From assembly GCA_037385045.1 (NCBI GenBank), contig JARRNJ010000014.1:1-39661 (forward strand): DNA of 39,661 nt, in the 5' to 3' direction. The first letter of the stretch is position 1; each line of letters begins with the position of its first letter. The notes under the pieces are model-generated. The model worked only from the letters and a program-made list of their open reading frames with translations, did not search any database and was not told the origin of the DNA. Source of the stretch: JARRNJ01 sp037385045. GTDB taxonomy: Bacteria > Pseudomonadota > Gammaproteobacteria > JASBUN01. Below, piece by piece: positions 26,862-34,604 of the stretch. The position numbers were made by a program, and so were the translations under genes.

Positions 26862-28389
26862 AGCCTACGGCGACCATCCGCCGCTGGACACCCCGCGCCT
26901 GGCGCTGGTGACGGTCGCCCTGGCGCTGGCGGTGTTCATGAACATCCTCGACGTCTCCATCGCCAATGTATCCATCCCCACCATCGCCGGCTTTCTCGGC
27001 GTCAGCGCCCAGCGCGGCACCTGGGTGATCACCTCGTTTGCGGTGAGCAACGCCATCGCCGTGCCCATTTCCGGCTGGCTCGCCCGCCGCGTCGGCGAGG
27101 TGCGCCTGTTCGTGCTGTGCACGCTGCTGTTCACGCTGTTTTCCTGGCTGTGCGGGCTGTCGTTCACGTTTCCCATGCTGCTCACCGCGCGCGCCCTTCA
27201 GGGCGCCGTCGCCGGACCCATGATCCCGCTGTCCCAGAGCCTGCTGCTGTCGAACTATCCGCGCGACAAGCATGGTTTCGCCAACGGCGTGTGGGGCATG
27301 ACCGCCGTGGTCGGGCCGGTCGCCGGACCGATTCTCGGCGGGTGGATCACCGACAACATCAGCTGGTCGTGGATTTTCTACATCAATGTCCCGGTGGGCC
27401 TGCTGTCGGCATGGGCCACCTGGCTGCTGTTGAAGGAACGCGAAACGCCGACACACAAGCAGCCCATCGACGTGGTCGGCCTGGTCCTGCTGGTGGTCGG
27501 CGTGGCCTGCCTGCAGATCATGCTCGACACCGGCAACGATCACGGCTGGTTCGGGTCGGAGCGCATCGTGATACTGGGTCTCACCGCGCTGGTGTGCTTG
27601 AGCTTCTTCGTGGCGTGGGAATTGACCGACGAGCATCCGGTCGTCGATTTGACACTGTTCCGGCGCCGCAACTTCGCCATCGCCACCATCGCCATGACGC
27701 TGGGCTACATGGCGTTCTTCACCGGCATTGTCATCCTGCCCCTGTGGCTCCAGACCCAGGAAGGATACACGGCCGCCTGGGCCGGACTGGCCACATCGTC
27801 GCTGGGCATCCTCGGCATCGTGTTCTCGCCCATCATCGGGCGCCTGGCGGACAAGATCGATGTACGGATCCTGGTCACGATCGGTTTCCTGATCTTCGCC
27901 GCCGTGTCGTTCAGCAACGCCGACAGCGCGACCGGTATCACCTTCGACCAGTTGTTCTACCCGCGGCTGCCGTGGGGCATCGGCACCGCCTGCTTTTTCA
28001 TCCCATTGATCACGCTGTCGCTGAGCGGGCTGCACCACCGTCGCCTGGCGAGCGCCTCGGGGCTGTTCAACTTCGTGCGCCTGCTGGCGCTCGGTTTCGG
28101 CACGTCCATCAGCGTCACCCTGTGGGACCGCCGCGCCTCGTTCCACGATCACAATCTGAGCGCCGACCTCAGCCCCTATTCACCCCATACCCAGCAGTGG
28201 CTGGCGCAGCTTCACAGTCACGGGCTGGGCAGCCTGCCCAGCGCCGACCTGCTCACCCGCGTGATCAGCCGGCAGGCGTTCATGCTCGCCACCAACGACC
28301 TGTTCTGGCTCTCGGCCTGGCTGTTTCTGGCGCTGATCGTCGTGGTGTGGCTGGCGCGACGGCCCGATGCGACGGCGGCGGCCGATTAG
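26851..28389 (+). CDS. emrB: EmrB/QacA-type MFS drug transporter
   Basis: The 512-residue DHA2-family transporter has about 14 membrane segments. Motifs include LAVFMNILDVSIANVSIPTIAG in TM1, the motif A-like GWLARRVGEVRLF, the antiporter motif C in MTAVVGPVAGPILGGWITD, and VPVGLLSAWATWLLL. It exchanges protons for drugs and passes them to EmrA. The ATG at 26851 lies inside the last codons of emrA, showing translational coupling. The C-terminal end is short. The exact drug range cannot be predicted. Confidence 0.94.
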   Translation: MAAEAYGDHPPLDTPRLALVTVALALAVFMNILDVSIANVSIPTIAGFLGVSAQRGTWVITSFAVSNAIAVPISGWLARRVGEVRLFVLCTLLFTLFSWLCGLSFTFPMLLTARALQGAVAGPMIPLSQSLLLSNYPRDKHGFANGVWGMTAVVGPVAGPILGGWITDNISWSWIFYINVPVGLLSAWATWLLLKERETPTHKQPIDVVGLVLLVVGVACLQIMLDTGNDHGWFGSERIVILGLTALVCLSFFVAWELTDEHPVVDLTLFRRRNFAIATIAMTLGYMAFFTGIVILPLWLQTQEGYTAAWAGLATSSLGILGIVFSPIIGRLADKIDVRILVTIGFLIFAAVSFSNADSATGITFDQLFYPRLPWGIGTACFFIPLITLSLSGLHHRRLASASGLFNFVRLLALGFGTSISVTLWDRRASFHDHNLSADLSPYSPHTQQWLAQLHSHGLGSLPSADLLTRVISRQAFMLATNDLFWLSAWLFLALIVVVWLARRPDATAAAD

Positions 28390-28561
28390 GGTCTGTCAGC
28401 GCTACCGAAACGCCTGCCCTCGGGTTCGGCCACCTACCCCATGCGATAGCGTAACGCGCGCCGGCAGACATGTTGCAACAACAGCCTCAAGGCGGAACCG
28501 CTTGCCCGAGCAGGGACGAGCCCTTTAACCTGAACGAACTGCGCAACAAGGAGGGATGACC

Positions 28562-28957
28562 ATGGCCACAAACATGACCGGCGACCTTGGAAAGCTCGTC
28601 ATGCGCCTCACCCTGGGAATCCTGGTGGGGCTGCACGGGCTGCACAAACTGATCTACGGCATCGACCCGATCCTGGGCCTGGTGCGCGGCGCCGGCATGC
28701 CCGGCTTCGTGGCCTACGGTGTGTACCTGGGTGAAGTGTTGGGACCGCTGATGCTGATCTTCGGTTTCTATGCCCGCATCGGCGCCGCACTGATCGTGAT
28801 CAACATGCTGTTCGCCTTTGGCCTGGTGCATATGCACAGCATCGCCATGTTGAACGCCAATGGCGGCTGGGAGGTGGAACTGCAGGGCATGTACCTGTTC
28901 ACTGCGGTCGCGCTGCTGCTCACCGGTCCCGGGCGGCTGTCACTCAACCAACGCTGA
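28562..28957 (+). CDS. DoxX-family membrane protein
   Basis: The 131-residue protein has four hydrophobic segments and the DoxX pattern: RLTLGILVGLHGLHKLIYGI, VAYGVYLGEVLGPLMLIFGFYAR, INMLFAFGLVHMH and YLFTAVALLLTGPGRLSL. The ATG at 28562 is chosen because AAGGAGG (28548-28554) lies seven bases ahead; the ATG at 28556 is too close to it. DoxX proteins are linked to thiosulfate:quinone oxidoreductase or respiratory oxidation in some organisms, but most have no known role. It follows emrB by 172 bp and may be independent. Confidence 0.85.
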   Translation: MATNMTGDLGKLVMRLTLGILVGLHGLHKLIYGIDPILGLVRGAGMPGFVAYGVYLGEVLGPLMLIFGFYARIGAALIVINMLFAFGLVHMHSIAMLNANGGWEVELQGMYLFTAVALLLTGPGRLSLNQR

Positions 28958-29010
28958 CCTGCTCAATTGACGCCGGCCTGATCGCGGGCGCAGGCGATAA
29001 TCGCAAGGCT

Positions 29011-29032
29011 CGCCCGGCGTCCATGCCGGGCG
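29011..29032. terminator. GC-rich hairpin between convergent genes
   Basis: CGCCCGGC (29011-29018) pairs perfectly with GCCGGGCG (29025-29032) around a 6-base loop. It lies between the DoxX gene (ends 28957) and the minus-strand gene ending at 29084. No strong T-run follows on either strand, so it is a likely but not certain terminator. Confidence 0.45.
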
Positions 29033-29083
29033 GGGTTGGGCGTATCGCATCAACGACGCGTGGGCGCCACTCAGCCGGTCAGA

Positions 29084-29449
29084 TCATCCCACGGGCGGAG
29101 GCGTAGGCGTGCCGCCGGAGCTGCTCTTGTCCTTGATCGTATTGACGTAGCCGGCGCCCACCTGAATCCGGTCGTTGAGGAAATCCCAGCCGGCTGTCAC
29201 GGTGCCGTGTTTGAAGTTATAGCCCGCCGACACGTCGACGCCGATTTTCGAGGTCACGGCGGTGGGAAAATAGGACACACCGACCGCGGCCACACCTTTG
29301 TCCTGCTTGTTGGACGTGAGTGCCTTGACCGTGAACCCGACGTTGCCGCCGAAATTGTAACTGATACCGACCATCAAGCCGGGGCTGGCGAATGCCGTGC
29401 TGGTCCCGACCAATAGTGCCGCAGACAGGAGGAGTTGCTTCGTGAACAT
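29084..29449 (-). CDS. Small exported beta-rich protein, unknown family
   Basis: The 121-residue protein has a signal peptide (TKQLLLSAALLVGTSTAFA, 3-21) and a mature part with alternating hydrophobic and Gly residues: GLMVGISYNFGGNVGFTVKAL, GVAAVGVSYFP, IGVDVSAGYNFKHGTVTAGWDFL and IQVGAGYVNTI. This looks like four or more amphipathic strands of a small outer-membrane barrel, followed by a Ser/Gly/Pro tail. I do not recognise the family by name. The ATG at 29447-29449 has GAGAGGTA ahead. Confidence 0.7.
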   Translation of the reverse strand: MFTKQLLLSAALLVGTSTAFASPGLMVGISYNFGGNVGFTVKALTSNKQDKGVAAVGVSYFPTAVTSKIGVDVSAGYNFKHGTVTAGWDFLNDRIQVGAGYVNTIKDKSSSGGTPTPPPVG

Positions 29450-30131
29450 CGTGGATACCTCTCTCGAAGATTTGCTCGGCCAAATATCAACCTACTGCAA
29501 GCTGGCCCTCGCAGCCGGCCGCCGACCACCAAAACAGCGCAGCGACGCCGGATACCCCGCGGTGCCGCAGACCACGGCCCGAGCCGTGCCGGACCGATGA
29601 GATGGCGCGTCCCGGCGCCGATCTGCCGACATTGCGACAACCATCGGCGCTCCAATGCCGAGTCGCTGACTGTTGCTCGCTTCCCCGAGATGCCGCGCGA
29701 AGGCACAGCCGATAGTGTAGAACATATCGCGCAAGCCCAACACCAACCGACACCGGTCTTCAAGCGGCTGATTATTCATCCCCGTCCGGGTAGTTCGGAA
29801 AATTTGACATCCGCGAATCCGACCAACGACGCGGGACCCAGGCAGGCGCTGCGGCTGCCGCGCCGGCCGTCTTTACGAGATATTGCACTTTCGCCCGTAG
29901 TCCCGGCGTGGAAACCTTGATATTCTCTACGCCGCCCGGAACGGCGCGACCCGATCCGGAGCACGTCCATTTTTCAATGATTTCGGCAGCTGGCGACGGT
30001 GGGCACCCGGCTCTCATCGCGGTGCTTCGCGCGGCCAGCGGCGATCTACGGGTTGGATCCCGGCGCGACAGCCGTACGCCATTGGGCGTCGGCGCTTGAC
30101 CGACATCGCGCCCGTGGGAGAAACGTCAGTG
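29450..30131. other. Long intergenic region, possible short frame
   Basis: This 682-bp gap separates the divergent small exported protein and the RND adaptor. A minus-strand frame at 29772-30017 (81 codons) ends in MSNFPNYPDGDE and has some coding-like character (KVSTPGLRAKVQYLVK), but there is no ribosome-binding site or family match, so it is not called as a gene. GGGAGA at 30116-30121 is the likely ribosome-binding site of the adaptor gene. Nothing else could be assigned. Confidence 0.35.
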
Positions 30132-31265
30132 ATGAGAACATCCTTGATCGGTGTCCTGCTCGGCATCGGCATCCTCACGCTCAGCGCCTGCGGCAAATCG
30201 GCGCCGCCAGCCCAGGGGCAGCGGCCGCCACCCGAGGTGAGCGTCATCACTGCCCATGCCCGGACAGTACCGCTGACGCGGTCTCTGGTGGGGCGGCTGG
30301 CTGCGACCCGCGTCGCCCAGGTACGGGCGCGGGTGGCGGGCATCGTGCTCAAACGCGCCTACACCGAAGGCACCGACGTGAAACAGGGACAGGTGCTGTT
30401 CCAGATCGATCCGGCGCCGCTGGTGGCGGCGCTCCATGCCCGGGAGGCGGCGCTGGCCAGAGCCAAGGCCGACGCGGCCAACGCCGCGACCACTGCCAAA
30501 CGCGATCGCAGCCTCTACGCCAAAAAGCTGCTGGCGCCCCAGGATCTGGACACGGCCCTGGCCAATGCCCGCAGCACCGCCGCCGCCGTCAAGCAGGCTC
30601 AGGCCGACGTTGAAACCGCGCGGCTCAACCTCGGCTACGCCACGGTGACCGCGCCCATCGCCGGGCGCGCCGGCCGGGCGCTGGTCACCGAGGGGGCCCT
30701 GGTGGGCCAGGGCGAAGCCACCCAACTCACGACCGTCGAGCAGATCGATCCCATTTACGTGGACTTCAGCGAGTCGGCCGACGAACTGCAGCGCATAGAG
30801 GCGACCGCCGGGACGAGCCACGCCGCTCGCGTCGACGTATTGATGGCCAATGGAAAGCCCTATCCGCATTCCGGCACCATCGATTTTTCCGGCGTGAACG
30901 TGGACCCGAATACCGGCACGGTGGCGTTGCGCGCGGTGGTGCCCAACCCGGATCACCGGCTGCTGCCCGGGATGTTCGTCAGCGTGCGCCTCACCATCGG
31001 ACAATTGCATCAAGCCTATCTACTGCCCCAGGAAGCCGTGCTGCGCGACCAACAGGGCGCCTATGTGCTGGTGGTCGACGCCTCGGGCAAGGTGGCCCGG
31101 CGCCGGATGACAACCCACGGCATGACGCGCACCGATTGGATCGCAACCGGCGACCTGCAGGCCGGCGACCGGATCATCGTCGAAGGCCTGCAGAAGGTCC
31201 GTCCCGGCTCCCCTGCCAAGGCAGTGCCGGCTCACGCCGCCGTTGGCGCCGGCCCCGGCGCCTGA
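30132..31265 (+). CDS. RND efflux periplasmic adaptor lipoprotein (AcrA/MexA-like)
   Basis: The 377-residue protein begins with a lipoprotein signal ending LTLSAC (Cys20), so it is anchored to the inner membrane by lipid. It has the adaptor layout: the first lipoyl half VAQVRARVAGIVLKRAYTEGTDV, a helical hairpin (about 95-150), the second lipoyl half TAPIAGRAGRALVTEGALV, then a beta-barrel domain and a membrane-proximal domain with DRIIVEGLQKVRPG. It links the RND pump to an outer-membrane channel. The ATG at 30132 has GGGAGA ten bases upstream. The RND permease begins 10 bp after the stop. Confidence 0.94.
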   Translation: MRTSLIGVLLGIGILTLSACGKSAPPAQGQRPPPEVSVITAHARTVPLTRSLVGRLAATRVAQVRARVAGIVLKRAYTEGTDVKQGQVLFQIDPAPLVAALHAREAALARAKADAANAATTAKRDRSLYAKKLLAPQDLDTALANARSTAAAVKQAQADVETARLNLGYATVTAPIAGRAGRALVTEGALVGQGEATQLTTVEQIDPIYVDFSESADELQRIEATAGTSHAARVDVLMANGKPYPHSGTIDFSGVNVDPNTGTVALRAVVPNPDHRLLPGMFVSVRLTIGQLHQAYLLPQEAVLRDQQGAYVLVVDASGKVARRRMTTHGMTRTDWIATGDLQAGDRIIVEGLQKVRPGSPAKAVPAHAAVGAGPGA

Positions 31266-31275
31266 GGCCCGATCG

Positions 31276-34200
31276 ATGCCGCGTTTTTTCATCGATCGCC
31301 CGATCTTCGCCTGGGTCATCGCCATCCTGATCACCCTTGCGGGCGCGGTGGCCATATTCCGCCTGCCGGTGTCGGCCTACCCGCCCATCGCCCCGCCCCA
31401 GGTGAGCATCAGCGCCAGCTATCCGGGCGCCAGCGCCGAGGTGGTGGAAAAGACCGTCACCTCGGTAATCGAACAACAGCTCACCGGCGTCGACAACCTG
31501 CTGTACTTCGATTCCACCTCGCGGTCCAACGGCACCGTGCAGATCACCCTGACCTTCACCAGCGGCACCGATCCGGACACCGCTGTGGTGCAGGTGCAGA
31601 ACCGCCTGAGCGTGGCCGAACCACGCCTGCCCCAGGAGGTGGTGCAGAACGGCATCACCGTGGCCAAGGCCAACAGCGCCTTCCTCATGGTGGTGGCGCT
31701 CAAGTCCAAGGACCCCAGCCTCGACACCTATGCGCTGAACAACTTGATCTCCGCCCGCGTGCTCGACCCCATCCAGCGCCTGCCGGGCGTGGGCGGCGCA
31801 CGCCTGTTCGGCGCCAGCTATGCCATGCGCATCTGGCTCAACCCGGACAAGCTGCGCGGCTACGGCCTGAGCGCCTCGGACGTGCTCGATGCGGTGCGCA
31901 ACCAGAACGTACAGATCGCCGCCGGTTTCATCGGCGCGGAGCCGGCACCGAAGGGCCAGGGTTTCACCGCTTCGGTCAGCGCCGCGAGCCGCTTCACCAC
32001 GCCCAAGCAGTTCGCCAACATCATCCTGCACACCAATCCTGACGGCAGCACGGTACGGCTCAAGGACGTGGCCCGGATCGCCCTGGGCGCCGAGGCCTAC
32101 GGTCACGACGTGCACGTCAACGGCACGCCCATCGCGGGCTTCGCCATTCAGCTCGCACCGGACGCCAACGCCCTGCACGTCGCCGACGAAATCCGCGCCA
32201 AGATGAAGCAGTTGGCGGAGTACTTCCCCCAGGGCGTGAGCTGGTTCGTGCCCTATGACAGCACCACCTTCATCAGCATCTCCATCCGCGAGGTGATCCA
32301 GACCCTGCTCGAGGCCGTGGTGCTGGTGTTCCTGGTGATGCTGCTGTTCCTGCAGAACCTGCGCGCCACGCTGATCCCCACCCTGGTGGTGCCGGTGGCG
32401 CTGACCAGCGCCTTTGCCGGCATGTATGCGGTCGGATTTTCCATCAATGTGCTGAGCCTGTTCGCTCTGGTACTGGCCATCGGCCTGGTGGTGGACGACG
32501 CCATCGTGGTGGTGGAAAACGTCGAACGCATCATGACCGAGGAAGGCTTGTCGCCGAAGGAAGCCACCCGCAAGGCCATGGGTCAGATCACCGGCGCCAT
32601 TGTCGCCATGACCACGGTGCTGGCGGCGGTATTCATCCCCATGGCCCTGGTGACCGGCAGCGTGGGCGCCATCTATCGCCAGTTCTCGCTCACCATCGCC
32701 ATCTCCATGGTCATCTCGGCGGTGATGGCCTTGAGCTTCACCCCGGCACTGTGCGCCACCCTAATCAAACCCGTGCACAAGGAACCCAACTGGTTCCTGC
32801 GCGGATTCAACCGCTTCTATGAGGCACTGACCCGCGGCTATCTGCACCGGGTCACCAAGGCCATCCGCCACACGCCGCGCTGGATGGTGAGCTTCGTCGT
32901 CCTGGTGGGCCTCGCCGGCTTCCTGTTCACGCGCCTGCCCACCAGCTTCGTGCCGTCGGAGGATCAGGGCTACGCGCTGGCCATCGTGCAACTGCCGCCG
33001 GGCGCCACCATAGGGCGCACCGGCAAGGTGCTGCGACAGCTGGAGACGGTCATCCAGAAGAACCCGGCGGTGAACATGGTGCTCGACGTGGCCGGCTTCA
33101 GCTTCGTGGGCCAGGGCGAAAACGTGGGCCTGGCCTTCATCCGCCTCAAGCCGTGGAGCAAGCGCACCAAACCCACCGAACAGATCGGCGCCTTCCTGGG
33201 CTGGGCCAACGGCGCGGTGCAGAGCATCAAGGGCGCGCGCATTTTCGTGCTCAACCTGCCCACCATCCGCGGCCTGGGGCGCTTCGGCGGGTTCGACTTC
33301 CGCCTGGAGGACCGCGCCGGTCTCGGTCACGACAAACTCATGCAAGCACGCAACATACTGTTGGGCGCGGCGGCCAAGAACCCGGTGCTCGCCCGCGTGC
33401 GGCCGAGCCAGCTGGAGGACGCGCCCGAACTGCATCTGCACGTGGACCGGGTGAAGGCCAAGGCCATGGGGCTGAAGCTGGAGGACATCTACAACGCCAT
33501 CCGCCTGATGCTGGCACCGGTGTATGCCAACGACTTCAACTACCAGGGCCGCGTGCTGAAGGTGCTGTTGCAGGCCGACGCGCCGTTCCGTTCGAAGCCG
33601 GGTGACATCAGCGATTTCTACATTCCCAGCAGCAGCGGCGGCACCGACCACATGGTGCCCCTGAGCAGCGTGGTCACCCCGAGCTGGACCGAAGCGCCGC
33701 CGGCCATCGATCATTACAACGGCTTCCCCTCCATCACGATCAACGGCAGTGCCGCGCCGGGCCACAGTTCCGGTCAGGCCATGGCGGCCATGGAAAAGAT
33801 CGTGAAAAAGGACCTGCCCCGCGGCGTCGGCTATGAATGGTCGGGCCAGTCGTTCCAGGAAATCATCTCCGGCCAGCAGGCGCCGATCCTGTTCGCGCTG
33901 TCGCTGCTGGTGGTGTTCCTGGCTCTGGCGGCACTGTATGAGAGCTGGTCCGTCCCGGTGGCGGTGATGATGGTGGTACCGCTGGGCGTACTGGGCGCGC
34001 TCGCCTTCACCTGGCTGCGGGGCCTGGAGAACGACGTCTACTTCAAGGTGGGTCTGATCGCGGTCATCGGCCTGTCGGCGAAAAACGCCATCCTCATCAT
34101 CGAGTTTGCCAACACCATGCGCAAGGAAGGCCGCGGTCTGCTGGAGGCCACCATCGAGGCCTGCCGGCTGCGCCTGCGGCCGATCCTCATGACCTCCATC

Positions 34201-34422
34201 GCCTTCATCCTCGGCGTGACGCCGCTGGCCATATCCACCGGCGCCGGCGCCAACAGCCGCCACGCCATCGGCACCGACGTCATGGGCGGCATGGTCGGGG
34301 CGACCGTGCTCGGCGTGCTGTTCGTGCCGGTGTTCTATGTCGTGGTCCGGCGCCTGCTCGGCGACAAGAGCGACGGAACCGGTGAACGCGCACCGGAAGC
34401 CTCCACCGGCGACGACGGCTGA
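31276..34422 (+). CDS. RND efflux permease, HAE1 family (AcrB/MexB-like)
   Basis: The 1048-residue protein starts at the ATG at 31276 (MPRFFIDRPIFAWVIA, the usual start). It has 12 membrane segments and two large periplasmic loops. The proton relay is intact: D407 and D408 in GLVVDDAIVVVENVER and K936 in GLSAKNAILIIEFA, the equivalents of AcrB D407, D408 and K940. HAE1 pumps export hydrophobic and amphiphilic drugs, bile salts and the like. No outer-membrane factor gene follows, so it must borrow a TolC/OprM-type channel encoded elsewhere. Length and motifs are complete. Confidence 0.96.
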   Translation: MPRFFIDRPIFAWVIAILITLAGAVAIFRLPVSAYPPIAPPQVSISASYPGASAEVVEKTVTSVIEQQLTGVDNLLYFDSTSRSNGTVQITLTFTSGTDPDTAVVQVQNRLSVAEPRLPQEVVQNGITVAKANSAFLMVVALKSKDPSLDTYALNNLISARVLDPIQRLPGVGGARLFGASYAMRIWLNPDKLRGYGLSASDVLDAVRNQNVQIAAGFIGAEPAPKGQGFTASVSAASRFTTPKQFANIILHTNPDGSTVRLKDVARIALGAEAYGHDVHVNGTPIAGFAIQLAPDANALHVADEIRAKMKQLAEYFPQGVSWFVPYDSTTFISISIREVIQTLLEAVVLVFLVMLLFLQNLRATLIPTLVVPVALTSAFAGMYAVGFSINVLSLFALVLAIGLVVDDAIVVVENVERIMTEEGLSPKEATRKAMGQITGAIVAMTTVLAAVFIPMALVTGSVGAIYRQFSLTIAISMVISAVMALSFTPALCATLIKPVHKEPNWFLRGFNRFYEALTRGYLHRVTKAIRHTPRWMVSFVVLVGLAGFLFTRLPTSFVPSEDQGYALAIVQLPPGATIGRTGKVLRQLETVIQKNPAVNMVLDVAGFSFVGQGENVGLAFIRLKPWSKRTKPTEQIGAFLGWANGAVQSIKGARIFVLNLPTIRGLGRFGGFDFRLEDRAGLGHDKLMQARNILLGAAAKNPVLARVRPSQLEDAPELHLHVDRVKAKAMGLKLEDIYNAIRLMLAPVYANDFNYQGRVLKVLLQADAPFRSKPGDISDFYIPSSSGGTDHMVPLSSVVTPSWTEAPPAIDHYNGFPSITINGSAAPGHSSGQAMAAMEKIVKKDLPRGVGYEWSGQSFQEIISGQQAPILFALSLLVVFLALAALYESWSVPVAVMMVVPLGVLGALAFTWLRGLENDVYFKVGLIAVIGLSAKNAILIIEFANTMRKEGRGLLEATIEACRLRLRPILMTSIAFILGVTPLAISTGAGANSRHAIGTDVMGGMVGATVLGVLFVPVFYVVVRRLLGDKSDGTGERAPEASTGDDG

Positions 34423-34604
34423 GTCCGCCGGACGACTGCGTCCACGCTCACACGTCAGGCGATACGGTTCGGCGCTGCCGAACCGCGCCGGCGCGTTGTG
34501 GCGCTGTGGAAATCCCCCACCGCTCGCGCCCTCGAAATCCACGGCCGGTGCCCTATAGTCAGATCAGGCCCTGTCAACGCCACCGGGGAGCGGACCGCAA
34601 AACC

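Noticed and set aside
26800..28152. Long minus-strand frame opposite emrB
   Set aside because: It is a shadow with repetitive charged composition; emrB is certain.
29772..30017. 81-codon minus-strand frame with some coding character
   Set aside because: There is no ribosome-binding site, no family and no conserved start, so I note it only in the intergenic entry.
32761..34542. Long minus-strand frame opposite the RND permease
   Set aside because: It is a shadow; its composition is His/Gln-rich without domains.
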